From Bisporella sp. PMI_857 (lineage: Eukaryota > Ascomycota > Leotiomycetes > Helotiales > Helotiaceae): 64,000 nt of DNA. How positions within the stretch are numbered: position 1 is the stretch's first letter; each line of letters starts with the position of its first letter. Location: contig JAJSPD010000025.1 in NCBI GenBank assembly GCA_021307315.1, forward strand, positions 62,001-126,000. The letters run 5' to 3'. The translations under genes were made by a program, and so were the position numbers. Below the pieces are notes generated by a model. The model saw only the letters and a list, made by a program, of their open reading frames with translations. It had not been told where the DNA came from and did no database searches. Of this stretch, positions 48,706 through 61,901 are shown piece by piece.

Positions 48706-50044
48706 ATGTTTATAGTGGGCTACTCAACTATACTTCTCTGGATCCTCTATCCGCTCTTGGTAACTGCATTTCGAGCATTACCAAAGCTGGAACGTCGGGG
48801 CCCAGTATGTACCGACTTCAAAATTCCGGTCACTGCTTCTGCTCCGACACGGATTCTTTCTTCTCCGCTTGTTAACCTTGCTAATCCCACAGTTTTTGTG
48901 GACTACCTCACTAGCCAGGCCGGGGCAGCAGCCGGTATTGTCCTCGGCGCTGCTGGAACTCAGCTTACCTCTGGCACATATAACATTGCAATGCGTTACT
49001 GTGCTCCAGAAGTCTACAACGCTTCACGCGCCAACACTATCCAATATCTTCAGCATGCTATCACCAACACTAAGGAATATTGGAATGGTTTGACGTTTCC
49101 CAATGGCTATATGGGTAACCTTTATTCGTGGATCGCCTACGCCAGCTCTCAAGGTTTTCCAACTCTTTCCGTTGACAATCTGGGCAGTGGTGATTCAGAT
49201 CGGCCAAATGGTTTGCTCATTACGCAACAGACATTACAGGTGGAGATCATCCACCAAATAATTACAATGCTTCGACAGGGCGCAATCCCAAATCCGGTGC
49301 TCTCTAGCAAGCAGTTCAACAAGGTCATATATGCGGGTTCGTTCTGCTTTTTGTGTTTATACCTTGAAATATATTGATATATTAGCATGGCAGGTCACTC
49401 TTACGGCTCCATATGTGGCAATGCTATCGCCACACATCACCCAGAAGATATAGACGCATTCATCTATACTGGCTACTCCGGTGATTTCATCGGTGGCCTA
49501 GGTCCTCTCTCTGCAGGTGTTGCAAGTAAGTTGGACAACCAGCAACTCAGTACTATACAAAGCGCGTCTCTGACCTGGTACTACAGTTCCCGCCGCCCTT
49601 GCAATGCCCCTACGATATGGTTATCTGGCTCTCCAGCCTTTATACCTAGCTCAATCGGTTGAAGAGGGGCGGCGTATAGCTCTCTATACTAATGTTGGAG
49701 GCTATGATCCTAATATCGTTCACTATGACTTCGTGAACGAAGGCACTGTCGCAGTGGGTGAACTAGCTACCCTATTTTATGGCCTCCGGTCAGCAGATGA
49801 TTTCCAAGGCGATATTCTAATTATCACTGGAAAACAAAATGCGATTTGTTGCAACCGGGTACCAATGCCTGATTGTGGAAGCGGTCCAAGCAGCATTCCA
49901 GAGCAGGCAAGGGCCTTCTTCCCCGCTGCAAGAAACTATACGACTTATATCCCGGATAAAACGGGACACAGCCCGAATTTACATGATAGCGCTCCAAGAA
50001 GTTTTGTGGTTGCTCATGAGTACTTGGCGGCGAGAGGCTACTGA
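48706..50044 (+). CDS. Alpha/beta hydrolase, secreted or membrane-anchored
   Basis: Exons 48706-49336, 49394-49525 and 49587-50044, introns 57 and 61 bp (GTTCGT/GCAG and GTAAGT/CTACAG), join to 406 residues. The N-terminus MFIVGYSTILLWILYPLLVT is a signal peptide or signal anchor. The nucleophile elbow GHSYGS is at about residues 211-216, created exactly at the first splice junction, which supports the model. TLSVDNLGSGDSDRP at about 150 is the usual strand-turn before it, and a late DKTGHSPNLH (about residue 380) supplies the catalytic His. An acidic residue after ILIITGKQNA would complete the triad, but the usual Asp is not obvious there. Substrate unknown; related fungal proteins act on esters or peptides outside the cell. 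The N-x-S/T sites fit secretion. Confidence 0.88.
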
Positions 50045-51488
50045 GCAGTTTGACGAGGTTTGTTGGTTTGAGATTCCATGATGGTTCGAATTCTTTGCAT
50101 TTTTCTCTCAATCATGCAAGGATTAGAAGGGATTAATCTCGCGTACTTTTGATATTTCGAAATCTCCTCACTTCTGTTTGACGTTTTATCAGCCATGAAT
50201 TCGAGTTTCCTTATGTAGTCTAGTTTCGTGTTGCTCCTGCACCTAGCTGATGCTTAAGCCAAGTAAATTTAGCCATGATATGGTATGATTCCATGTGTAT
50301 TGCATAAGCCGAATGACACTCCCTCTCTACATCAGAAAATTTAGGGCCGTTTCAGAGCCTCTGGTCTGCTCTGCGGACTAAAAGACATGGGGGCTGCGTG
50401 GGAAAATTACCACTGCCGCGGGGAAGTTGGTTAGAGTAGGCTTGGCAGTAGATGTCTTCCCGTGTAGCCGGGTAGCGTGCCACTATATGGCAGGGTTTCG
50501 ACGCCATATTCCCATATATCCATGCCGCCACATTGTACTATACATGGGTTGGAACTAGACATAATAAGGAGAGATTTTTTTTTCGGTAAGTAACAGACTC
50601 ATTCACATTCTTTTCCAATGTCCTTCTTTTCTCCTTCGTGCTCAAGAAATGGAAGGAATGAAGCTTTGTTCATTCCCATACTTTTCTTGCAATCTTCATC
50701 AGGATTTTTCAAGATTTTGCGGCGCAGCTCTGGAGGAAGCATTTCCCCCTTTGGTCTTCGTGTTGTAGATGAAGGTAACATACTCCTTCAGTGCAGGAAT
50801 TAGTCTTGTTCCGAGAGGATGCACTTGCGTCTAGCTAACCCTCGAAGATACTGGCCTAGGATGAAGCGGCAACAAGAAGAGAAAGGCATTCTTAAGCTTT
50901 TCAATTAAAATTTATCAAATAAACAAATATTTTTTTAGAGCGTGATGACTGCTGACTTCCTAGGTGCTTGTTGCCAAGACCCAGTAGGCTATTAGTAATA
51001 AATCCTTCTTATTAAATACCCGAATTCCTTATAGTCGAGTAAGCAGTATTTCGATCATGATAAATAAATCAGACGATAATAAATAGTCGTTGATATCTTG
51101 GTATCTTCCACCGAAAATTTTCATGGACTACTGTGTAGTATTGGAAATTAGTTTTGCCTCTCAAAGTGGCGGCGATGTTGGAGCACTTTCTATTGGTGAA
51201 ATCATTTTCCAGAATAGGAGTTTGTAGCCACACCTACCACAACAGCACGCGGCTCAAAGCAACCTTACTGGCTCGTATTCATGTTCTGTATAACTATCAA
51301 AGTAATAATAGACTGTAAAAGGGGCAAATGTGGATCAAAATCTGTCGCCAAGCCTGTATATTGTGTTACTAAGCACTCACGCAAGCCAGCAAGCCAGGGT
51401 GGAGTGGCTCTATTTACCTCCTCCTCGTCGTCGAAATCGTCGAGCACAGTCATCTTACTAAGGAATTCAAGTTAAGCTTTTTGTCACG
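50045..51488. other. Intergenic, AT-rich in the centre
   Basis: No gene supported. The 50.88-51.10 kb part is very AT-rich. The last 200 bp serve as promoter and leader of the next gene. Confidence 0.5.
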
Positions 51489-53271
51489 ATGGCTGACGCC
51501 GACAAGAAACCTCTCAACTCCAGTCCATCGGCAACAGATGATGGAGGAATGCAATTTGTGAATCTGTTCGGAACGCCTAAGAACAACAAGGAAAAAGCAA
51601 GATTTGTGCGCTCGCATGTTATGCGATTAGTCCGAAAAAGACGCGGGGAGACATTATTAAGGGAAACAAAATTGGATATCTTGCCAGCACTGAAGAAATC
51701 TCCAGCAAAAGCTTCATCAAAAGCCAGGAAACAGCCTTTACCGGAGCAGAGTATCATATCAAGAGCTTCCTCCTGCTCACCGCGAACACTTCTGCCAGAT
51801 TTGAGTTCGCCGAGGAATATTGGAGGACCCCCGAGATCGGAAACCATAGATAATGCTGACCATAACATACTCATTATCTCACCACCATGGCAAGCATTAC
51901 CGATATCCTCAACAGACTCAGCGGATACCTTACCTCGAGGAGATTCAGATATTTTCGACGCACCTCCTGCAATTGTCACGCCGGGCTTCCAGCACTGGTT
52001 GACATCATGTAAATACTAAGTCAGAAGTTGGAGATGTCGCAGCTGACCATTAAACAGCAGATCCCCAGGAAGCTCAGTCCTCTTTCGAGGAGGCATATTC
52101 AAACTTTCCGTTTCTGGGAGCTAATAGCAGCTGTAATCTCTCCGATATCACTCTAAGCCCTACCAGAACAAGCAATGATATAGACTATTTGGCAAAAGGG
52201 TTACACCAGGATCTACGACGCCCGGCTCTCGGACACCAATCTGGCGGAAATGCTATTGAGAGTGACGAGACAACAATTGCAGCATTTGCTTGTCACACCA
52301 ATCTAGAGGTAAGCTGGTTCTACCTTTGTCAGTACATATACTGAGAAGTCACAGAGCTTGCATGGGAACAGCAGTAGTGCCTATGCGTGCATGGAGGAAT
52401 TGAAGTCTCTTGTCGAAATCAAAGGAGGCATAGCCGCCTTAAATGAAAGTCTTCGCAGGCTAGTACAATGGCAAGCTCAACATGTCCCACGCAATGACCG
52501 AATTAATCTTTTCTCAGGATCGATCTCTGCCATGCTACGAGATGGCAGTTGCAACCGTCATTCCCCTATGTTGCCTTTCCAAATATTCCACATCTATCTG
52601 ATTACACATTTGAAAGGGATGCTAATGCGACTCAATGCCTCGGAGATCGTATAACAAACACTGCGATACTCTCAGGCTATTCCGATCTTATTCCCGTCCT
52701 AGAAAGTCTACACGAGCTTACACTATTTCTCGAATTCCCGCACCCAGATAAAGTTCACCTCTTACACGGTGTTAGTTATGTCGACCACGTCTACATCTCA
52801 GAGTACCGAAATTTGATGATGATGGCCTATTTCCGATCTACTCCTCTGCCAAGTACATCCAGTTCCTTCAATGACATATCCATACTCCCTCTGGTATTCC
52901 AGGCCATAACGTTATTTATATACACAAACATTCGCCTCACTCTAGTTGATGCACCAATCCGCTGCATCTTGGTTGATCGAATTCACTGTTCACTTTCCTC
53001 TCTGCCAACGAGGACACTGCACTCTTTATTTCAGGCCTTTCCATATGAGATGATGTGGATCTTTTTCCTCACAGGCTCTGCGGCTCTTAGGCATGAGGAC
53101 AGAACATACTTTGTTGATCATTTAAAGTGGATGTGTGGGGAATTGGCCTGCGACGACTGGGATGAGGTGGTGGCCGAGCTGCGACGATTTCTTTGGATTC
53201 ATACTATATATCTGGAACGGTGTAAAGACCTATGGACAGATATCGAGAGTCAGGTCAGCATGAGGGCTTGA
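51489..53271 (+). CDS. Fungal-specific transcription-factor-like protein (PF11951 type), four exons with one GC-AG intron
   Basis: Exons 51489-52008, 52058-52308, 52355-52470 and 52518-53271 join to 546 residues. Introns: 49 bp (GTAAAT to AAACAG, with a CAGCAG tandem acceptor), 46 bp (GTAAGC to CACAG) and 47 bp (GCAAGC to CTCAG). The third uses GC as donor; it is the only way I found to keep the frame, and it restores VQWIDLCHATRWQ. The N-terminus has the subgroup motif MQFVNLFGTPKNNKEKARFV followed by RSHVMRLVRKRRG. The C-terminal helical domain contains TTIAAFACHTNLE, MEELKSLVEIKGGIAALNES, LESLHELTLFLE and MMWIFFLTGSAAL. No zinc cluster is present. It is probably a nuclear regulator with unknown targets. 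The hydrolase and GH53 genes on either side are same-strand neighbours but too distant to prove co-regulation. Confidence 0.86.
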
Positions 53272-55467
53272 CAGAACTAACACTAGATTCTAGTGTTTAC
53301 TTTTATTCAAAGTATCTCTAAAAGAATTCGCCACTTGATTCTAAAGACAGGCGAAAGTCATGTGAGTCGTCTCTAGATGATTCAGCGAAGTACGCTCAAG
53401 GCCCAGTCGAATCCTTTTCACCCACTTCTATTCGCTTTGTCCAATGCTTGGACGAAATAGCAAAGGACAGATGGGGCAGCAGGAAAGATACGCGTTACAG
53501 AAATGTGGCACAATCTGTTATGACAAGGCAAAATATCATTGACTTTCTTGTATTTTTGCTTTCATACAAAAAAAGGAAAAGATAGAGATAGTAGAATAGA
53601 TCACAGGCGGGCCTGTCATTGAGGAAGAGAGTTCATACATATGCTCCCTAGACGAAGCGGGTTGGAAATATGGATGGGACTAAGACTTCACACTTTTGAA
53701 GTGGATTAGAGGAATCGAAGAATCGAGAGCCGCACACATCCTAGATGGTGATATTCAACTTTCTTATTGCGGCGAGTCTCTTTCAACTCTGATAACATAG
53801 ACGCTTAAGTCAATTATCTAGCTCGCTTGGCTAGAGAGGCGCTAGAGAGGACCAGCAAGAGCGTACTGGGGAGAGTTTTCATTGAAACCCAGGAGGCATA
53901 AACGATAGCTGCGTAGTTTAGCTCGGTTCGGGTGGGCCCGACAGAGCATGGGCCAAGTTACCAGGGGGTCCTTTGACGGTTGCATTGGGCGAATCATCGA
54001 TACAAATGTAAGGAAGGAATAACCTTGAGACAATCTTCTTTAAGCCTGTGATATGTGCGACAGATAGCCTCATGACTGAAAGCTGGCTAAGCTAATGCTC
54101 AGGAAATAGGATCAACATACAGATAGGCGTGGACAAGGAACCAGATATCTCTCGACATGCTACTTCGGCATGCTGCAGCAACAAAACTTTGCTTTGCCTT
54201 CCATCGCCCAAACTTTACATATTAAACCCAACTGGTGACAGGTACATAAGGATTTGGAGATATTTGAGAGCATAACATATATTTGGAAGTTGTTCTGGAG
54301 AAATCGGTATGTCTCTTTGGGTTAGGTGGAACCGCAGGAGGGAAGGATTTGAAGGTTGGCAGAAAGTAAATGAAGAAATGTATATGCTTGACTGCGGTTC
54401 CTAACAAGCGAGGTCAAAGCTGGAGGCGATCTGGAAGGCGTATACACAATAAGGTATATCTGAAGATAGCATGTCCAACGAAGATTAGGCGGCTGGCCGT
54501 GACAATGTCACATTTCCGAAGGCAGCTTCTGAGATGGGTTTCAACATGACGAAATAATGGTCTTATTCGTGGAACGGGGCTCGCAGGTCTTCATATATCG
54601 AGATTACGGGTTCAGCACCGTCTTTTACTGTCGGCTGACCCATCGCATGGTCCTAAGAATCAGCCGAGGACAAGCCGAAAAATACGATTTATCCATGTTA
54701 AAGAGCTGGAGCCTCTAACAATTCTGATTGAGAAGCCTGAGATGCTCTAATAAAACATAGCCCATCAGGCGCAACACACATTGCAGTTGCGAGAATTGCC
54801 TTAGCGATGACGACACCAACAATAGGTTTTGGAGTATTCGATCCGGAAGATTCCATTGTGGGCTCAATTACTCATCCACATCTTACGAAGCACTAAAAGT
54901 TGTTGCACCGGCAATTGTGCAACTTGACAATGTTACATCGCTCATCAACATCGTATTCAAGACGACAAATGCAGGTCAAGTGATGTTGTGGGGTAAAATA
55001 TCCCGTCCACTTCTCACTTCCCCAAATGTGGGGAAAGGGGCTTAGCCGAACTCATGTTTTACTGTACCACTCTCTTGAACACAAGACTACCAGGTCATTG
55101 GCGGATCTGACAAGGCTACCCTGGGAAACTTGGAGCTTAATATGGCTTTATGAGGGCCGAGTTAGATCCTGGGGACGAAGAGGAACCTAAGGGCTAGCTT
55201 GTCTGGTGTTTATTGGCTGTGGATCTCCAACCCCACTTTTTCGTTTCAAGACGATCGACGGGTACCTCTGGGATGTGCCGATGCTTGATCTGATAATGAC
55301 GAGGAGCTACTGGTGGAACTCCTGGGAAATTGTTAAGTGCGGGTTAAAATACATTACTTTCCGTCGTCTCATGTCCAGGCCGCTGTAGAATGGGTTATAT
55401 GATGAGAAATTGGCCACGCATCTCAAAATGGAGAAGGTCTTTACTTTTGTAGTTGGTGCTTTTCGAT
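53272..55467. other. Intergenic, nothing recognised
   Basis: 2.2 kb upstream of the GH53 gene. Only short unrecognised frames; no repeat or RNA gene. The right end holds the GH53 promoter. Confidence 0.55.
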
Positions 55468-56673
<1,206 letters not shown>

Positions 56674-58012
56674 AGCAAATTTATGAATATTTTGAAATAA
56701 TATTTGTCATCAAACTTTGACATCATTGAAAGAGATTTTACTTCGGTTTCCGGGAATGTCAGACGCTGTCCACTCATGTGTAATATTTGCTTCTTGCACT
56801 AGTCGAGATTTAGGTCCCGTCCGCATAAGTTTTTTTTTTAGTTTTTTTTTTTTAATGATTTCATTCGATGCTCTCTACAAGATAGCTGGGGTCAAGCAAT
56901 ATAGTTACTGCAGGCACTGCTTTCAGCTGCCCTGCTCTTCGCCAACTGCATACAGATCTCCCAGATCTTGCAGAGTTTAGGGGAGGGGAGTAAGGCTTAG
57001 GTACCTAGCGTTTGACTATGTTCTTTATCCATCTTGTATAACTACTTCAGGCCATCAAGGTTAAGGATGAGAGGCACATGGCTGTGCATGTTATCCGCGA
57101 CGATCCTATTATCACGTGGGACAATGAAGGTATGGAATGAGGTAAAACGGATTGGTTTCACGTGCGGAACGTTCGGAATATCGGAAATTAGGGTTCTGGA
57201 GTATATCTGTAGTATCTGGCAGCCCACTCCTCTTGCCTGGATGTCTTGCAACATGCTGAGCAGGATCAACGACATCCGAGAGCCGCCGGATTGCATTCAC
57301 TATTTGATTTTTCCAGGGAGCAGGACGGTGTCGATTGAAGGATCGAAGTATTTCCAGGCAGGTACGTGATTTGAAGGCTCGGAATGTCCCTTGATTCTTG
57401 GCACACCTGGGACAGTATCGTGGTCGTCCGATCCATTTTAAATTTGGACAATGGCCTCAACAGCGGTTTCTCAAAACATGTATCGGAAGCGTATGGTAAT
57501 TATGGCCTTGATTCAAAAGCTGAAGCCGAGCTGCCTTTCATGACGGGCTCTTAGGAATCTCCTCACAGATGGCCTAACTGCCGGCTTCCATATCAAGATT
57601 TGTGCCTCCAGAGGCAATCGCCAAATTAAAGATCGCTTATCTGTAGCATCTAATACAAGGCTTTTGCGGTGCATCTTTTGGGTCATCCTCGTGGGAAGGT
57701 GGGCCCATGGCAGCAATAGCCAGTATCATGATCTCTCAAGTTGAATGAATTGATGTAAGGGTTTGTTGTTAATAGTCACATGTCGGTTTGTGGAGTCAAT
57801 TCCTTTTCAATAGATCATGTGCTCGCTCTCAATACTTGGTGCTTGCATTTACCTCACACTTCAGCCATCTATTCTTTCACGGATAGGCATTTTTCAGCAA
57901 GTGAACTAAGATAAAGTCAATTCTAACAATCTGCCTAACTCCAAAACTCCCGATACCTGTTCCGAATAACGTCGATTTCCAGAACCTTACCAATCAAAGA
58001 GATCAAAACCCT
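56674..58012. other. Intergenic, nothing recognised
   Basis: Contains T-runs near 56829-56853. A plus-strand stretch at 57048-57142 reads AIKVKDERHMAVHVIRDDPI in one frame and looks protein-like, but it is short and stops. No gene supported. Confidence 0.45.
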
Positions 58013-58614
58013 CTAACGCTTGCTCGAAACCATGCTATTCACAATAACCATTGCGAATGTAAAAGCGCTTTTCCCCAGATACCCATTGCAAGAAATAAAA
58101 ATGCACCCCATAATAGAGCCCATACTTACCACATAATCGAGGATTGATACCGCTTCTTGGCCTTTGGACAATTTTCCCCTCTGCGGGTCCCACCTATACC
58201 AAAGCCCATTCTTAACCTGTTCACTTCCGTTAATACACCCTCCCAACTCCCAGTTCAACTGCGAGTTACACTCATCGTAGCTAATATCCTTCTTCCTACC
58301 CCCATCATTTCTGATCGTCCACTGAATATGATTATTCCCTGACGATCCGCCGCCACAATCCTTGCTGCAGCCCGTACTACACCCGGCCCTAGCAATTTCC
58401 CTAGGCATGGCATTACAGCCACCGATACATGTACCGTAGCAATCGTCGGGCTTGGCGATCTGCCATTCGGAACAGAAGTTGAATTCTGCGCCTTTCTTGA
58501 GCTTAGTGCCTTTGGCTTTGGTGCAGAACGCGTTGATGTCTAGCACGACTTCGGGGCGAATGCTATTATCTTTTTCGCCATGCAACTGGCTCCACCCAAG
58601 GCCTTTGTAGCAAC
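58013..58614 (-). pseudogene. Cysteine-rich secreted-type protein, 5' exon missing (remnant)
   Basis: Minus-strand frame opening after a good acceptor (ACTTTAG at 58615-58621) with GCYKGLGWSQLHGEKD and continuing with many cysteines: NFCSEWQIAKPDDCYGTCIG, GCSTGCSKDCGGGSSGNNH, SYDECNSQLNWELGGC, ending WYRWDPQRG and then running on without a stop at the expected place. The Cys spacing and the closing W-Y-R motif resemble small secreted proteins common in plant-associated Leotiomycetes. No upstream exon with a signal peptide can be joined in frame: the nearest donor (GTAAGT near 58730) follows sequence that has no ATG in the needed phase. It abuts the decayed MOSC gene. Alternatively exon 1 is further away, or the gene is intact with unusual ends. 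Confidence 0.42.
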
Positions 58615-58808
58615 CTAAAGTCAGTTGGCTTTCCACCACTAAGAGTCAGTTTTATAAAAACAAGACAACCATTGACTTCGTCTCATAACTGTATTCAACA
58701 GTCCACCAAAATACGTCCTTCCCACAACTTACACAGTTCAATATACTGTTCTCCTTCTGATCATCCTCTAACACCATTCCGTGATGCAAGTCTTCCCTTT
58801 GCAGTAGT

Positions 58809-59299
58809 CTACCATACACACACCACAGTTCCCCAACCTTCTTCAACGTACCCTGTCTTTAAGACCTGAAGGTACCAACCCGTACGCCCCGAGTCTTGCA
58901 CACTTCTAGATATCCTCCCATACTCGAGCCGATGGTTTAGCTTGAAGCACGGCTGCCGAGGATCGCTGACTTGGAGCACTGCTTCAGCACCAAGGCGGAA
59001 CTTACCTCCAATGCAGGCATTAGACTCATTAAGCAAATATGTTTAGATGTTCTCCCCGAAACCACCCATCTTGAACAAATGCTGACGATTAGGCAAGATG
59101 CCATTCCACGTTCCATAGTGGACCGCATAGTACTGGTGAATTCCCTTGTCTAAGCCGCCTTGCATATGATATTGCCTCTCGCCGCCAACAAATCCCGCCT
59201 CTGTCAATTTCACCTGACCCTGGCGGAGGCTCTTGTTAATGCCAGAGCGAATCTTGCCACAAGGGGTCGCACTTTGCCGGTTCGTACGGTGAGAACCAT
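58809..59299 (-). pseudogene. MOSC-domain protein gene, frameshifted and stopped
   Basis: From an ATG at 59299 the minus strand reads VLTVRTGKVRPL, then the frame must move by one base near 59253-59268 to continue KIRSGINKSLRQGQVKLTEA, GFVGGERQYHMQGGLDKGIH and FKMGGFGENI. A TAA at 59043-59045 interrupts, and the same frame resumes with TYLLNESNACIGGKFRLG, AVLQVSDPRQPCFKLNHR and DSGRTGWYLQVLKTGYVEEG. These are the MOSC blocks (GGxDKxIHxY, GENI, P-R-x-P-C-x-K, TGR-x-GWY). MOSC proteins bind molybdenum cofactor or act in sulfur transfer through the conserved Cys, which is still present. The N-terminal residues before the ATG (DADAFAPIPPKY) are also in frame, so the original start may be further upstream. 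Confidence 0.78.
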
Positions 59300-60245
59300 A
59301 TATTTTGGAGGAATGGGAGCGAACGCGTCGGCGTCAGATCTTTCCAGTTGCGTAGAGATTCGATCCCCCGATCAAAAACGGGGGTGGGCACTTATAGCGC
59401 ATAGGCAACTCTACGTTGAGAAAGATGCCTTGATCAAGTTGAATACTTTATGTTCGGAGGGATGGTGAATCTTACCGCGGGCATTGAATTCAGAATAAAA
59501 TACCAGATCACTGGTGTTTACGAAGAACAACTTCATGGTCCGTTTGCCGCATACCGCTCACGTGAAACTTTGTACTAGATAGCATAATTGCCATAATCGG
59601 CCTAGCATAATATAATATAGTATAAATGACCAAGCCAGGATTCTAGATTGACTCAATATGGTAGAAATCATTACATATACTTATTTAAGCTCTATTTATG
59701 AAATTTCAACCATGGAACTCGGTATCCTCACATGAACCTTATGTTCGCCCCACGATTCTAGAATGAATGACATGAGAAATGGGCTTATTATAGAAACATC
59801 TAGACCGTAGGAACGGCTAGGCTATGGTCGATTGCGCTGGTCACCAAAGGGCGTGGCAAATTTCAATTCTGTCTGGTTGTGCCATGATATTGCTTGTTCT
59901 GGCCTAGCATGTTTGCAGAAGTGGCATACCATTAAAGGAAGCAACAAGGCATGTGAAAATTGTTAGGAGATGTTTTAGTTCTAGGATAATAGAAACTCTT
60001 TTGGTTTACCAAAATCGCAGTAATCAAACTTCAATGAAGCACTTCGCATTTCAGAAGCATTTTGACGAAAGCATGTTTTTATTTCTAATCAAGTCGTTTC
60101 CCAAGCTGCTGTATCATTATTTTTTCGAAGAATTAAACTGCAATGAAGTTGCAAGTCATCCGGGGAAAAGGTAACACGTGGCAAATCCATCCCTAATTCG
60201 ATGAATGGTGCGCAATCCCTCTGCTGCGCTTCCCATTCTTCTGTC
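59300..60245. other. Intergenic, nothing recognised
   Basis: AT-rich sequence at 59.58-59.75 kb; a 73-codon plus-strand frame has no domain. Confidence 0.5.
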
Positions 60246-60578
60246 TTAGAACACACTTTCGAGCGGAACCTCCCCAATTTCCTCTGCATAAATAGGATTT
60301 AACTCTTCTGCCCTCACGAGCCCTCGAGCCCTGTCTACTTCTTCATGAGAATTTGGCATATTCGTAATTTCCAATGGGATCTCTATATCTTCCCCCCGCT
60401 CCTCCCGTCGCCTACAATTGAAGCACTGCCCAAGCCATGTTCCAACGTGACTATGAAATATCGTGCTATGACATCCATTGTCGGTAGCCCATGGGCAGCG
60501 AAGAATTCCAGGATAGAAGAATGCATGTTTCACAGTCTTGGGACAGAGTTTGAAGTCGGCGTACGGATGCATGCACAT
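60246..60578 (-). CDS. Hypothetical 110-residue Cys/His protein
   Basis: An intronless frame from ATG at 60578. The N-terminal 58 residues hold C2, H4, C12, H18, C28, C36, H37, H42, H44, C52 and C55, with GTWLGQCFNCRRRE closing the block, followed by an acidic Glu-rich helix to the end. The Cys/His density suggests a metal-binding module, but no named family fits. No signal peptide. It may be a true small gene or the last exon of a longer one whose upstream exons I cannot see. Confidence 0.4.
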   Translation of the reverse strand: MCMHPYADFKLCPKTVKHAFFYPGILRCPWATDNGCHSTIFHSHVGTWLGQCFNCRRREERGEDIEIPLEITNMPNSHEEVDRARGLVRAEELNPIYAEEIGEVPLESVF

Positions 60579-61901
60579 GGTGAACTTTGATTTTGGTCCG
60601 CGTCAGTGAGACGTGAAATCCTTTAAAATAGGTATCTGTCGATGTTCTTGGCGTTACTGCGAAGATACTTGCTTGGATTCTGCTCCGGGATAGGCAGTAA
60701 TCTTTGTAGCTGGGTTGGAGAAAACAAGTTCATAAGAAAAAGTGATGGGGGAATTATTAGCAAGGACGCCTATTTTTAAGAAGGAAGTAAAACACTAGCT
60801 AGGTGATTCGGGAAAAGAGAAAGTGCGTATGAACTGTGTCCCCACGTCTTCATTTTGGGAAAGCACTTCCTTCTTTCGCTCATTTCTTCTTGCCATGTTT
60901 CCGTATCCGCCGATGCGTAACGCCAGTTAATCCTGAAGCCAACAAGAAAGTCAAGGAAATGGCGCATTACAGCCTCGATGGTTCCTTACATTCAGTTCCT
61001 GTCAATCCCTGAGTGACCACATCCAATCTTGGGCCTGACAGCTGTATTATGTTTTGACGGAGTAGCAGGACCACAATCTGCGAATGATTAAAGCGTAGTG
61101 CGGTGACTTGGTTGGTGCTTGATCAGCGAAGAAGCACGACTGCAGTGAGTCGAGCCAGGAAATTTTGAGTGTGTCAGACCAGAAGCGAACATTTCGAAAC
61201 CATAAAGTCTCGTTCATATTGACCAAACAAATTTAGCTTAGATGAGCTTGAAAACCCGAATCTTGAGAAATTTCGCGCTCTAATATTGATTTCCATCTCG
61301 AGTTGTGATTACATTGAGGTTGAGGCTTCGAGTTTTAGGTGTAGTGTACGATAGGGGCATATTAGCGCACATTTGATACAGAATAGCTTATGCTTGATGG
61401 TGTCATGATTGAGCGAGATAACCAAAAGCGCTTAAGAGATGGAAGTTATTGTCCTGAGAGATGTAACTATAGAAAAGATTACACGGAGCATTACTGAAGT
61501 GTCAATCACCAATCGGAAAGAAGAACAATGGAATGGGCCTCCTTATTTACTTATGTAACATGAAGCTTTCGCGTTATTAACATGGTAGTGAACTGTAATG
61601 TAGAGAATGTAGCTATGAATACCAAATCTAATTATGTATTAGTCGCATGCGTAGGCGTGGGGTGAATGGTGAGATATGAGTTAACTTGTAGCATCGCTGT
61701 CTGACCCGTCAGATGCAAATATATTGCGAAGAATAGATGGGAAGTCTTGTCGTATATAGTTCACGAATAGGAAGGAGCACGGTAGGTGACATAGACAATA
61801 TTATGCAATTTTCGGATCTCTGTCGGACGTATTCCTGTCATATTCCTACCATATATACTGCCCGCGCCTAACGCCGTCGCTACCCAATGTTTATGTGGAC
61901 A
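60579..61901. other. Intergenic, nothing recognised
   Basis: 3' flank of FAB1 on the right side. No supported frame, repeat or RNA gene. Confidence 0.55.

Noticed and set aside
53820..53960. GC-rich stretch with GGTTCGGGTGGGCC, checked for tRNA or 5S rRNA
   Set aside because: No cloverleaf or internal promoter boxes at the correct spacing.
57048..57142. Plus-strand stretch reading AIKVKDERHMAVHVIRDDPI
   Set aside because: Too short, no start, stops on both sides and no spliceable neighbours.
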